Part shown: positions 37,769 through 49,944 of the stretch, piece after piece
Layout of the letters: the number at the start of each line of letters is the position of its first letter
Position numbering within the stretch: position 1 is the stretch's first letter
Assembly (NCBI GenBank): GCA_932521035.1
Contig: OW051494.1
Span: 3,396,001-3,460,000 of the forward strand
Direction of reading: 5' to 3'
From: Oscheius dolichura
Taxonomy: Eukaryota > Nematoda > Chromadorea > Rhabditida > Rhabditidae
DNA: 64,000 nt
Position numbers and translations under genes: made by a program
Notes under the pieces: generated by a model
What the model saw: the letters and a program-made list of their open reading frames with translations, nothing else
Database searches by the model: none
Told to the model about the DNA's origin: nothing

Positions 37769-40700
37769 ATGGAAACATGTGAAGATTATGCTCAAATGCC
37801 GTTAGATTTGTCAAATACAGACGATGAACTTTCTCTCGGCGATGCTACTGATGCTATTCTTCAAGGTAACTTTTGGTTTCTTACATACTCACAGCTTTTC
37901 TTATTTAGATATGTGTAAAAGTGAATTTTGTCGGCCTGATATGGAACTTACTAATCAAATCAACGAATTATTCCCTACTGAACAGTCTCTAACACAATTG
38001 GATAGTATTATTGCACAGGTTGAAACTGAGATTTCTGATTTGGACTCAGATTTAGTTTGTTCTGTTAACAAATGGTCAATTCACAATTTGTTGTAGGCGC
38101 AATTAATAGAATCGCATGGGTCTGTTTATTCCAAAGGACCAGAAGCATTAGGTGAAGCAAAACATGCAATGGAACGACTCGAGCTTAGAATAGATTGCAT
38201 TAGAGAAAAGACACGATCGTCTGATGAGGTTATTATCGTTGATATCTTCACAGTCGTTTAGATAGTCAAAGAAATGACACGAGATATCAAACAATTAGAT
38301 ATTGCAAAAAGAAACTTGACTTCTTCTATTACAACACTGCATCATTTACATATTTTATTGACTGGAGTTGACTCGCTTGGTTTGATTTCAATATTTGATC
38401 ATATCTGTTGACTATTTTAGGAACATGGGTACAGAGGAAAGATTACTCTTCGATTGCACGACAGCTGCCAGCAATATTGAATGTTTTGCAATTGTTTGAT
38501 GAATTTAGAGAAACGGAACAGATATCTAACATTACACAAAAATTGCAAAAGTTGAAGGAGCAGCTTACTAGTCAACTTATCATAGATCTAAAGGCCACTT
38601 TTCAAGTAGGAAAAATCTCTTTCGTTTTTACCGTTTTTCAGGCTGGGCAATTGAATGAAAGAGTCACCGATATGTGCAGAGTAGCTGCTGCATTAGAAAG
38701 TGGTGTCCGAGAGAACTTGTGCAAATGGTTTATTGATCAACAACTAGCAGAATATATCGTTCTCTTTGCGGAAAATGAAGAGGGTGCTTGGATAGATAAA
38801 ATTGATGAAAGGTACATAACATTGTGTTTATTAAGTTTTCGTTCATTCCAGATATAAATGGTATGTACGGAAGCTAACTGATTTCGATCGTGCCGGTTAT
38901 GCAAAAATATTTCCAGCAGATTGGGATATGGGCCGTCAAATGACAAAGGAGTTTTGCACCATAACGAAGTTCGTTTTAAAATTTTACTTTTAGTATTTGT
39001 TACAGAGGAATATTAGCACGAATGATGGCAAGGCGTAGGCAAGATTTAGAATGGAAACAGTTAGGACATGCAATACAGCACACAAAAATGTTTGAAAACG
39101 TGCTTTTAAAACGGTTTCCAATTAAACCAGACTTTTCATTTGAAAAAGTAAGCAATACTACTACTTTTATTAATCCATTTCCAGGCACTATGGAGTGTAT
39201 TTGATCCGTTTTTAGATGTTTTTTTAGCTGCTCAAGAGAAAACACTAAACGAATTTGTGGAAGGTTGTGCAACAAAAATTAGGTAAGCAATGATAGTAAT
39301 TTATTTATAAAAACGTTATAGATCTGGAGTGGAACGCCCTTCGAGGGAAACTACTACACATGCAATTCCACTGTCCTCATCTGCTGATATGTTTCTTCTT
39401 CTAAAAAGAGTAATTACTGAATCTAGTAAACTGAGCAGCCAGCCGGATTCTTTACTCAAGTTGGTTTTTCTTCTTTTTTTGTTTCGTCACTGCTCTTTTT
39501 CCAGAGATGTTGTTGGAGTCATTCGTTCCTGTCTTAAAAACTATACTCACAGTTGTCTTACTGCATTTTTACCATCAACAACTCCTCACAGCTCTGGTGC
39601 TAGCGCTGCCAATCTTTTCAATTTAATGCGAGATGAAACAACACATGTTCGGTAGGCCTTTCATCATTATACATCTCTTTATTTTTAAGGCTGACTCCTG
39701 ATCAACAATTCCTCACTTGTTGTATCCTGGCAACAGCAGACTGGTGTGCGGAAACAACACATCAACTGCAGGAAAAACTTTCGCAGAGGCTAATAGTACT
39801 ATTTTTAAACATTGATAATACTAAATTTCATAGGGGATTGATCTAAATCAAGAAATTGAAGCATTCTACGCCATAGCAAACCAGTCGTTAGCAGTTTTAG
39901 TTCAGGATATGGAAGGTGCGTGTGATGCCGCATTGCAAGCTATCACCAAGATCAAGTAGGGTTTTATGGTTTAATAATAATTATTATTGTAGTTGGGCCG
40001 CGGTAGACGGAGTTGGTGATGAATCACCATTTGTGGCTTCCATGAGATCTCATTTGCGGCAAGCAATTCCTCAATTACGTGACCAGCTTTCTGATAGAAG
40101 GAAATATTTTGCTCATCTGTGCCTCAAATTAGCTACACAACTTTCTCATAAGTTCGTTGGTGCTCTTCTTCGTTGCAAACCTGTTAGTCTTCATGGTATT
40201 TTGCTTTATTTAAAATTTTAACTGAATATTTAGGTGCCGAACAACTTCTTCTAGACACTCACTCCTTGAAAGCTTTCCTGTTACAAATGCCATCTGTAGA
40301 CAGCACAATAAGTATCAAGCCTCCCACAACTTACGTTAATGGAGTTAATACAGCACTAAATAAAGCGGAAATGATTTTAAAGGTAGATTTCTCAATATAT
40401 TCATCAAAAATGCTAGCTGTCTTTAATTTAATTTAATTTTCAGGTGGTTATGTCAAATATGGATTCCCCAGAAGCATTTGTCGAGTATTATTCAACGTTA
40501 CTACCAGATTCGAACTCCACTGAACTACAGAAAGTCCTTGAAATGCGCGGACTGAAACGAATTGAACAACTAACTATTATTCAGGCTTATCGGTGAGAAT
40601 AAGTATGAATACCCACATTCTGTTTAGTCATAAATTCGGTGGAGCAGAATTCTTACCACCAGCTGCTCCTCAACTTGGAAGTCAAGCACTTAATGCCTTT

Positions 40701-40784
40701 GTATCTATATCGTCTATGGCGGCCGATGGATTAGCCGATAGTACAAGCATGAAACGGTTAGAAAAACTAGTCAAACGTAATTAA
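37769..40784 (+). CDS. vps53: VPS53, GARP/EARP tethering complex subunit
   Basis: VPS53 is a subunit of the GARP complex, which tethers endosome-derived vesicles at the trans-Golgi, and of EARP in endocytic recycling. The spliced protein starts [20 protein letters not shown], then the hallmark [79 protein letters not shown]. Later conserved blocks are [97 protein letters not shown] and [19 protein letters not shown], ending [12 protein letters not shown]. Stop TAA at 40782-40784. About 14 introns of 40-60 nt. The ATG follows a TATTCAG by 7 nt. Confidence 0.95.
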
Positions 40785-41375
40785 TCATTTTTACTACATT
40801 TTTGTTTTATCATACATTTTTCGGGTTTTATTTATTACATTTTATTCTATTGTACATAATCTACAAAATAAAGTAAATTATACCATAATCTTTTTAGTTT
40901 ATGTATCCGTTTTTTGTACATTCCATACCTTTTTAGTTTCCTGCCAATGATATCGGTTCAACGATCGGATAATAAGTTGCAATATCGATCGGTTCCTGCT
41001 GCACCGATTTTTCTCGCGCTGGCGGTGATCAAGTTTTCTATATCCAATGTTGTCGTCGTATAATATAAGCATATCTATTTAGGCTCTAATAACTCACCTC
41101 AAATACCTCCATTGATTTCGCAATGGACAGTATAATATTAATATAAGATTTCACAGGTTAGTTATTCAGAATATTCAAACCATACACAAATGTAAACATT
41201 TGAGAATATCTGGATTTTCCAAATATTGTTTATAGAAAAGTTATTTTTTAATGTTTGCTTTGTGGAGAGGCGTTATGATTGTGTATTGCGTTACAGGATA
41301 ACTTATTCATTCATTTTTTTTTCAGTTTCTGCTGTCTGTTCTTATTCAAACTCATGATCCCCGTTATTTTAAACG
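40785..41375. other. Intergenic, VPS53 to zinc-finger gene
   Basis: AT-rich, 590 bp. AATAAA near 40867 probably ends VPS53. A TTTTTCAG near 41325 precedes the next gene by about 50 bp. Confidence 0.45.
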
Positions 41376-42715
41376 ATGGTGAAAGGTTTGTTTACTTTGA
41401 AAAAAAAAACTACAATTATCTCTAGCCATGTTTATCCAACCAGATTAAAAAGGCGTCTCCAAAATGTGCAAGAGAAATATGACGATATATTCTCGGCCGT
41501 TTTTGAGAAGAGCCATTCCGCTGAATGTTTGGCTCAAATTAATGGTAATCGTCAACGTAAATTAGTTGGGAGCAGTATTCCTACCAACCGGCATGGTCGT
41601 TCTATTTCTGAATGCGGAAGCTTTGAAGGAGTCAGAGATTATTCAATAGGAACAATTTCGAGTGGATCACAATCACCTGTTTCGGTTTCAAACGAGGATG
41701 GTTAGTGTCTTGATTAATTTGTAGTCATTTCAACTTCAGAAGTTGTAGATGATGATGCTAAAGAGCAGTCGTCCCAAACTATTCCTTTCAATCACAAGTA
41801 CAAATGTGATTGTGGATCTCATTTTACGAAGCATCACCAGCTACATGAACATATTGTTAATAAGGTTTAATTTGCTATTATGCTTTTGTATATGGACATT
41901 TAGCACAGTTTTGCTCGGATCTTTCGATGCTCAACGTGTAGTATTACCATAAAGGGAATAAGAAACAATTACGTCTGCAGGTTATTGCATTTGTGGTTAA
42001 AATAATTTTCTTTTTTTAGGATTTGTAAAAAGTTTATTTCTACAAATATGGATGGCCATTTGCGTGATCATTATCAAGATAGAAGAGGAATTAATGCTTT
42101 TATGGAATGTCGCTGTTGTTATAGAACGTTTAAAAGTATATATATATATTACTCTAATAGATCTGATAACCACTGATTTCTAGCAATAGAAGAGGTGCGA
42201 GCGCACGAACGACGTGTACATTACACCCGCCGTGAAAAACAGATTCAATGGCCGTGTGAATACTGCCCGAAGACTTTCAATACAAGACATGTTAGTTTAC
42301 AAATATACGTAATGAAAATACTTTTAGAATAGAGATGCACATCTTGTCGGCCATGTGAGCACATCAATTGGAGGAATTTGGGATAAGATTGCAAAAATGC
42401 AGGAATTGCTTACCGATCAAACCCTTATAAATCAATGTCCAATTTGTGACTCTGTTATGGGAAGCAGAAAAAGCTTCCGTCTTCATGTCATTCATAAGCA
42501 CCTACTTCGCGATACTTCACAGTTCATCAGTCGGTCACAATGTTTAATTTATTTATTGTTGTCTAGGCTCTATGGGACTTCCTACGGTTTCCGAAATTTT
42601 GCAAGCCATGAGATCTAATGCGCAAGATATAAAGATGGAAGTAGAAGGCATAAAAGAGGAATTATCCGAAGAGAAAGAAGATCACATGGAAATCAAAGCT
42701 GAACCATTAGATTAA
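41376..42715 (+). CDS. C2H2 zinc-finger protein, unrecognised
   Basis: A short first exon (MVKGF) joins YPTRLKRRLQNVQEKYDDIF; a Ser-rich linker follows. Zinc-finger-like segments: YKCDCGSHFTKHHQLHEHIV, CRICKKFISTNMDGHLRDHY, MECRCCYRTFKTIEEVRAHE, WPCEYCPKTFNTRHNRDAHL and QCPICDSVMGSRKSFRLHVI. The C-terminus is acidic with two SUMO-type sites (GIKEEL, IKAEP), ending EIKAEPLD. It is likely a DNA-binding regulator. I cannot assign an orthologue. Introns of about 40 nt ending TTTTAG or TTCTAG separate the fingers; the first-exon splice is tentative. Confidence 0.8.
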
Positions 42716-43991
42716 CTGATTAGGTCAGTTCTTTCCCACTTTTTTTCATTTGGAGTCCTGCCTTTTCCTCTTTTCATATAACGAATTCTTTCCAGATCCA
42801 TACATATCCCCCAAATATGCAACAACTATTACTCAACGGCTTATTATTTAAATATATGTATCTAAATATATTTATTTGTACCTATTTGTGCAGCTTTTGA
42901 ATAATCAAAAAATTGCCTATATTGTATTACTGTAAATAAATAGTTTTGACTGGCATCTCAACCCATATGTTGCAAATGTTTAGCAAGACTGGATCTTGCG
43001 TTGTTTTCCAGATTGCGCAGGTAGTTATGCGCTGTGTTCCTATTCAAATCAGTGACCTTCAATTGAAGCACAACTCCTTCCTGTTCAAGATCTACAACTA
43101 ATCCTCGGTCGCTGTTTCACACCGTGAGGAAGCTTTTTTGTGGTTGAGGATTACGTTTATCGCAACATCGCTCCGTGTTCCACATAAGAGCGTACGGGCA
43201 AAGTGAAACAATCTCTTCTTCTTGTTCGAACGTAAAACTACTGTTCCCATTTGTGTCTCCCGTCTCTCTATTAGCCACCGAGAATCGAAGTGTAGGTCTG
43301 CTAGCAGTTGCTTTGCTTCTCTCGCGAGACTGTCCCAATTCGCCTCGTCGTCGCAGCTACAAGCAGAAATCCACGTCCCGCCTCTCGCTAATTCTGCTAG
43401 CACTTTGTCACTTTCGCAGTTCTCACATCTCTATTTTATTATCCTTTTCTATTTCTTACTTCCCTTCCTAAAATAGAAATAGAATTTAATCGGGCGTGTT
43501 GCATATGTCTGTTTTTGACCAGGCGATCTCTGGAGATGGCTATCTCACCTGGGGAGAGAAGACCCCCCGGAAATGGTTTTTAGCCGTATATCTATCTCTA
43601 CTCGCCACAAACTAGTTATGTCTCTCTCGAAGACGACGGGAGAGGGAGCATTTCCCCTTCTGCACTTGACTGTGATGAATTTAACTGATCTCGCCTTATC
43701 CTCGTACCCTTTTGGGGATTATCTGCCCCCCACCCCCCGTCACTCCTTTCCTGACCAGATCCCCTTCTCTCCAGAAAAAAGTCTATTGAGAGTGTCAGCC
43801 TTTTCATTTTCGCTTTCCTCGCTCCTTCCCGAGGTTGGTTTTCGCGAGGGGCGCCCTCAATTCCGCGACTTTCGCCCTCCTCATTAGACCTTCAACTCTC
43901 GCCTTCTCCATATGGGCCCCCCTTATTTTCCCTCTAATGGAGATCTAAAGACCCTTTATGTCCTCTTCCATTTACAGTAATTGCTGGCCGG
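42716..43991. other. Intergenic between the two zinc-finger genes
   Basis: About 1.3 kb. Composition shifts from AT-rich to GC-rich near 43 kb. An acceptor-like CATTTACAG ends about 14 bp before the ATG at 43992. Frames at 43098-43887 show no family resemblance and no splice logic. Confidence 0.45.
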
Positions 43992-46900
43992 ATGATCATC
44001 CATGCCCCAGTGCCGGGGCGGAATATCTTGAGCTCCGTGGAGAATCACGTGGACCTGGAGCCGGGAATAGACTTCAATAGACACGAGGATTACGACGAGA
44101 TCCATTGCCGGTGAGTGTTGGCCACCCCTAGAGGAAGCAGATGCCAGTTTCAGGGAGGAGGAGAGCCCCCACTCTAGCGAGGAGGCCCGCGCCAACTACC
44201 GAGCCGAACTCAAGCGGCCAGACCTCAAAGGTTTCCTCTTTTCCATACAAGACTCACAGAGTCATACTGTAGGGTCGTTCCGGTGCTCCATCTGCGGGAA
44301 GGTCTTCTGCCACTCGTCGTCGCTGTCCCGCCACCGGATGCAGGCCCACTTCAAGAGCTACAAGTGCACACTGTGCCGGAAGGACATAACGAGTGAGTCG
44401 AGCAGCCACCCCAGCCAGCCGCTACTTATCTCTCTTCATCTCGCTTGACCCATATGCTTCGAACAGGTCCCCTCTTGTCACAACACACTGTTAGCCATCG
44501 GAGGTTACCGTAGTCCCCCTGGAGGAGGGAAGACGACGACGAGGAGGGTCAATTTTCTCCCGGTCACTCTATTAGCGGGGGGACGTCTTTTTGGGGACAG
44601 CGGACAGATTGAGGACAAGGGGCGGTTGACTCTTCCTGACTAGTAGGGGGGATACCCGGAGGGGATATCGATTATCTCTCCTGGTACGAGTGGGCTACTG
44701 TTGCGTGATGTTTCATGCTTAACTGGGACATCTTGGCCTTTCGCTTTCCCGCCGTTCCTACGGCGGCTAACGGCCGTAAACAGTCGGCAGAGGGCTTCGC
44801 CGGGTCAGGACATTTTCACGGGGAGGGGGACTGTACTCTGGAGATCTATGGCTATAGCCAAAGGGGGGTGTAAAAGGAGAACGCCTGCTTGGACGATACA
44901 AGAAGACGACAGGCTGACACCACAAGGCGCCGTCCTCCAACTGACAGCGTCCTCCTCCCCTCTCCTCTTACAGACTAACCCCACGAGACCACAAGGCGCC
45001 GTCCTCCAGGGAGACGACGCCCTCCTCCCCTCCTCGTACCTGGTATCCCTCAGAAGTCCTGTCCTCTTGTATCTTGGACTCTTTGGCTGCGTTCCTGGTT
45101 AGCCGTTCCGCACTTTCCCCCGTTACGCAACGCCCTCTCTTCATCTCGTCGTTCGCCCGTAAATAGCGCAGTTGCGCAGTGTCTAAAGCGTAGATGTCCT
45201 AATTTTCGACGGACCGTTTCGGCTTTAGTACAACCTTTTCAAGCGGGGGCGACAGGGGGCAGGCCAGGTGACAACCGGGGGTCATTTTTATTATTTGTAA
45301 ACGAGAGCCAGCGGCTGTGTAAATGGCTGGGAAAACACGATGCAAAAGGAGCAGAGGAAGGAACATTGGGAAATGCTCTCGTGAATCATCGACCAAGGGG
45401 ATCGAGTAATTTCAGTAAAAACATTTTGTAAGGCCCCGGCTAAAGAAAGATTGTTGAAAGCCGATTTCGAAAAGGAGCTCTTTTCTATTTTCGATATCTC
45501 GAAACCGGCGTACAAATCCGATGGAGCGGTATTATCTGGATTGTGAGGAGCTTTGAAGGGGGAAGTGGCGGTGTCGTTCCCGGATGAGCCGGTCCCATCC
45601 CGTTCCCCCGGCTAGGGAGACTAACAGGACCACATTTTCTGTAGAATAGACGGGTGAAACATTGAAATATGGGAAGGGAAGTAAATACAGAAGAGGTGAT
45701 CCCCCTCTAGAAGCTCTAGTTAAACGAGACACTTTACAAATGGAACTCCTCCAGTTACTCGAAGCGGCAATGACGAATTCGACCGAAAGAGACGCCAACC
45801 CTTGTCTGCCCCAAGGAAAAGGATGGGGCACTGTATTCAACCTCCGTGACTCACCGAGACATTTAGCAATCTCCCAATAATGTGCTACTTCTCCTCTCCC
45901 GTCTAATCTTCAGATGGTGTTTGAAGTCTTTCCACAAAAGGCACCCAAGTCCTCCATGGGCAAGGGGGTATCGGCTCTCCTCGAAGATCTCCTATCCAGG
46001 GCTATTGAGGAGGCCCACACCGCTGTTCTGCTTGGATCTACCATTTCAATAACCAGAAGCTGTAGAGAATCCCTCAACAAAACTATCCCCTCCAACCCCT
46101 GGCTGACCCTCGCCGCCGCCGGCCTGTGTTCATGCTCTGTGACTCTCCTCCTCGCCCCGAGGCACTAATCCGTATCTGTGTTTTTGATAAGGGGATTGAC
46201 ACATTTCCGGACCGGGTATAGCCCCGTGAAAAATACTCGACTGGTCACTCTACCGGTTTCGGGTAGTCCTCCCCTCCCCTGCCCCTCCCTCCCTCCCTGG
46301 CCAAAAAGTACAAGAAGCCCACTAACAGATAACCGTGTGTACATTCAAAGAATCGTACAGCCATGGATGAGAGTGCAGCTGTCTTTCGGTGTCGTCGGTG
46401 CCAGGTCGCCGGGGGTCTGGCTATTTGTCGTCCCTTCTGAATTTGTGACGTCATTATCGACGACACAGTGGATGGTTATTGAAAAGTAAACACCGGGGGG
46501 CACAGGCCTCCCCCCGGGGGATGATCAGGGTCACCGAGAACTCGGGTTTTGTCTTTGTATTTGCGCCCACTTTGAACACTCTGACAGTCAGGCGAAGGAA
46601 GTGCGAAAACTGAGCACACAACCAAATTCGCCACAAAACGATACCTTCGCGCCCTCAGGGAGCAGGAGAAGAAGGGAGGCACGGCAAGGGGACAATGGGG
46701 ACACTCTCCGGGAGCTGGGTACTTCTCCTCCTCCTCGACCCTCCTTGGCTGGGAGAGGACGCCTTGCTATCCTCCCAGGGAGGTGACAGTATCCCCGTGT
46801 ATGATTTAAATAGGCGTGTATCGCTGTCCGATGTGTTACTTGTCTACCGGGGGTCCCCATTGCCCCCACCTCCCCCCTCAGTTTGCATGTTTGTTTGCGA

Positions 46901-49555
46901 CGACCGCCCCTGACCAGCGCTTTTTTCCCGCGGACTTCCGCGTGTCCGAGCCACCGGAGGGCAGCACGTGCCGTCTGTCTGGGGCTCATTTACCATTTTG
47001 GGAATCCCACTACACTGTGACCATATATGGTCCTTCTCCCAATTTTATTTCTCTACTTACTTGAAGAAGAAGCTGCCTCATTCCGGCGAGTGATCCTCCT
47101 TGGAGCTCATCTCCCATATCCTATCAAATGAGAATATCTTGCTGCCTGCCCACTTGATAAAAAAGAAAAGAACTCTCAAGTCTCCCTCATTTGAGTACAC
47201 AGTCTTAGACTGCCCCAAAGGGAGACTGCTCCCCCAAGCCCCAGATCTCTTCCCCGTCTCCTCTTCCTCTTATTCCATCCTCCCTCTCATGTCATTACAG
47301 ACCTCCTCCTCCTCCCACCCTCTGCTCCCCCTCGGAGCTGCTGCTGGTGCCGTTGCCCCGGGGCTGTTTCTTCGTCAGGTCGACCCTTTTCGGCGGGCGG
47401 GCGAAAGCAGCAGCGGGGTCAGAACTGAACTTTATTGTGCGCTTTCTCCTTCGTCTATGTGTCCTGGCTATGCAGCAGGAGGAGCAGAAGAAGAACAAGA
47501 AGCCCTACAAAGAGCTCACCCTCCAGGAGAAGGTCCAACTCATCCGGCTGGCTGAGCAGAACGTCGGGCTAAGTCAGGCCGCCATTGCCGAGCGGTACGC
47601 CATCGCCAAGAGCAACGTCTGCCGTATTCTGCAGCGGAAGAATGAGTACCTCGCCGCGTTCGAGTCGGCCGGCTTCGCGGCCAACAGGAAGAGAAAGCTC
47701 AAGCCACAGGAGACCACCGACCCTGACGGTACTGTCTTTCTCTCTTTTGCTCCTCCTTCTCCTCCTCCTGTCTTCCTCCCTTTTTCCCTCTACTTCCTCT
47801 ATCCTATTCAGCTCGTCCTCATAATCCACCTGATTGTTTCTTTCGCCGCTTCCTTTCACCCAAAACCGAAGCGCGCATAAGTGAAAGTGAGGCGAAAGTG
47901 TCGACCGGCGATCGTGTCTAAAAAACAAGCCAAGAGTAGAGGGAAGTCATGTTGAAAGGCCCCCTCGTATCCACGTCTTATCCCCTGTCTCTCATGATTG
48001 CCAATCAGTGTGAAAGGGTTCAGTGAGGGGGGATGGCCGAGGAGATTTCAAAATCTCCATCTCCACGAGAAAACTCGACAAATCGGTTCTAAATCGACGA
48101 CGATGCGCATTAGAACGTAAATCTCCGTGTCTGATATGGGCCACGGGCGGCGGCGCTTTTTGCGCCTTTTTGAAACAAAAGCAAGGGGAATCGCCTGAGG
48201 GCCGGAACAAGTAATGACAACGATGTCTTTCAGGCAATGAGACCCTCCGGACCCATATGTACAAGCAGCACCAAATATCCCGGGTACGTCTTGCTTTTAT
48301 TAGGGAGACATCCATGTTTAGATGTTCATGTGTCGCTGCTGCAACTGGGCCTTCCCCGACAAGACCAGCCTCCACATGCACATCCAGGTCCGTTGAAAGG
48401 AACCCCCAGAAACAGAGGATATTACAGGCTCGAGAAGAGGGAAAGTCCATCTCGGTGCCCGTGATAGGCAAAGGCCTTACCCCTGGAGACCCTGTCGACC
48501 GGTCGGTCTTTGCCCCCCTACCCATGGGAACTCAACTGCCGTCTATGCCACCCCCTCCCGGAGGTTGGTCGCTCCCTTTTCCCGAATGAACCGAGAAAAT
48601 TCAGCCCTTCCTCCGTCACAGCTGCCTTTTTTTACCCCGGCCCCTCCTCCACAGCCGCTTCCTCCAACCCAGGAGGACATCTCCCGTATCCGCGACCGTC
48701 TCATGCTGAACCAGCTGATGAACCAGCAGCCGTTTGGTCTGCCCTGGCTCAACCAACTGCCCAAACCCATCCCAAGTAGGCGCCTCCATCTATGGAGGAG
48801 ACCCGTCTGTTCAGCCACCAGGCCGCTGGATGTGTTCCCGAAGGAGGAGGAGATGGAAATCAATGTGGATAAGGACGACCAGTCACAAAAGAGCGACGAC
48901 GAGGACAAGCTCAACATCAGCGATTGCGACGAGCCCAAGTCCGAGACCAGCGCCAAGGCGTCCGTGTCCGGAAGCCCCTGTACAAACGGATCTTCTTCTA
49001 CCTCGACTGGGTCGCCCTTCCCTGTGAACCTCTTCAAAAAGGACAGCAGCACACCCAGTGCATTCCACCACCTCGTAAGCTCTGTCCCCCAGCCGTTGGT
49101 CCAATCCCACTTCAGAGTGTCGACTCCTCCCGACCGAACTTCGTCTCTCCACACGTCTCCCCGGCCGAGACGCACTCCTCTGTCTCGCCCGACGGCGCGT
49201 CCAACTGTTTTGACTGTGCCGTGAACAAGACGAAGTTGACCATGGCCGAGAATAAATGCCGGTATTTGGAGAGCAGAGCCAACACCTTACAGGTAGGGTA
49301 GGAGGGCAACAAAACAGAGGCCGGGTTTAGACTGAAGCCGTTCGGGCACAGTCGGCGTCGGCGGCCGTGGAGGCGGCCCTCCGCCTGGTCGAGACAGAAG
49401 CCCGCGCCCTTCGGGAGATGACGGAACAATTGCAGCGTCGCCTGCTCGATTGCCAGGAACAGGCCCTCCGCTTCGCCCAATCCGACCGGACAGCCAGCCA
49501 GCAGTCCGTGGTGCTGTTCCTCAACCAGTTGATCCAATCCTCCATCATCCGTTGA
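43992..49555 (+). CDS. C2H2 zinc-finger/coiled-coil protein with a 3.8-kb intron
   Basis: Exons near 43992-44400 encode MIIHAPVPGRNILSSVENHV, an acidic linker, and FRCSICGKVFCHSSSLSRHR-MQAH, then KCTLCRKDIT. After an intron to about 48234 come SNETLRTHMYKQHQ, completing the second finger, and FMCRCCNWAFPDKTSLHMHI for the third. A Pro-rich segment, an acidic Ser-rich segment (DKDDQSQKSDDEDKLNISDC), a CxxC pair (NCFDCAVNKTKL) and a terminal coiled coil (LRLVETEARALREMTEQLQR; VLFLNQLIQSSIIR) follow. Probably a nuclear regulator; I do not recognise the orthologue. All junctions are phase-consistent. The large intron holds a nested gene (45323-46168) and an HTH exon (47470-47728) on the same strand. 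Confidence 0.82.
44919..45034. repeat. Short direct repeat in the zinc-finger intron
   Basis: Two copies, about 70 bp apart, begin ACCACAAGGCGCCGTCCTCC and both run on into a C/T-rich segment with CCTCCTCCCCTC. They look like a local duplication. Confidence 0.7.
45323..46168 (+). CDS. Nested small gene, unrecognised
   Basis: Four exons join with consistent phase inside the zinc-finger intron. Exon 1 MAGKTRCKRSRGRNIGKCS (basic); exon 2 (after AATTTCAG) LKTFCKAPAKERLLKADFEK-ELFSIFDISKPAYKSDGA; exon 3 (after AGAATAG) TGETLKYGKGSKYRRGDPPL, KRDTLQMELLQLLEAAMTN; exon 4 (after TCTTCAG at 45913) MVFEVFPQKAPKSSMGKGVS, ALLEDLLSRAIEEAHTAVLL and a hydrophobic end WLTLAAAGLCSCSVTLLLA before TAA. About 200 residues. 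No family is recognised; helices in exon 4 and a possible C-terminal membrane segment are visible. Same strand as the host gene. It could also be an alternative transcript start. Confidence 0.6.
46169..47469. other. Remaining intronic sequence between nested gene and HTH exon
   Basis: 1.3 kb, GC-rich. Several frames are open by chance. A short start-like segment near 46362 (MDESAAVFRCRRC) could not be joined to further exons. A perfect CArG box (CCATATATGG) lies at 47021-47030. Confidence 0.35.
47470..47728 (+). CDS. HTH (CENP-B N-terminal/Psq-like) exon
   Basis: Encodes MQQEEQKKNKKPYKELTLQE, KVQLIRLAEQNVGLSQAAIA, ERYAIAKSNVCRILQRKNEY, LAAFESAGFAANRKRKLK. This is the helix-turn-helix pattern of the CENP-B N-terminal domain, also found in Tigger-type transposases and in domesticated regulators. 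The exon starts with its own ATG and ends with GACG before a GTACTG donor, in phase 1. That is the same phase as the preceding zinc-finger exon, so it could splice in frame to the exon at about 48235. No DDE transposase region follows in the next 500 bp. It is either an alternative first exon of the zinc-finger gene or the start of an independent gene. Confidence 0.7.
47729..48234. other. Intronic stretch after the HTH exon
   Basis: About 500 bp, C/T-rich at first; ends with TCTTTCAG, the acceptor for the common downstream exon. No coding segment is recognised. Confidence 0.4.
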
Positions 49556-49944
49556 ATGGCCCCTGTCCTTCCCCTTCCAGCACACGGTTACTCCTCCTAC
49601 ATGTATCCCCTGGGACTCTTTCTTTGGTCTGTATATACTCCCTCTCGTTAATAACAAGTCTTTTCCTTCCTGTCTTTCAGTCAACCGATCCTCTTTCCCT
49701 CTTTCTGTACCTAATAAGTCTCTAATAATAAATTATACTATCAAGGAGATCTAGAGAGGAGACGGGTGCAGCAGTTGTGTTACCCACACGGTAGCTTTGA
49801 CTCGCAAGGCTGCTCATGCCCCGACTTGTTATGCTAGAGAAACAAGAGATTTTCCCGCTTTTCAATGGAACAAGAAGAACTTTTCGAGAAGACACCACGA
49901 AAGAACAAGAAAAAGTATAAGAACGATTGAGCTACAGCCTTTAT

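Noticed and set aside
46362-46438. Mis18/Yippee-like start (MDESAAVFRCRRC)
   Set aside because: The frame ends after 26 codons and no second CxxC exon could be joined.
46588-46989. 133-residue minus-strand frame
   Set aside because: GC-rich chance frame in an intron; no domain, no splice or codon support.
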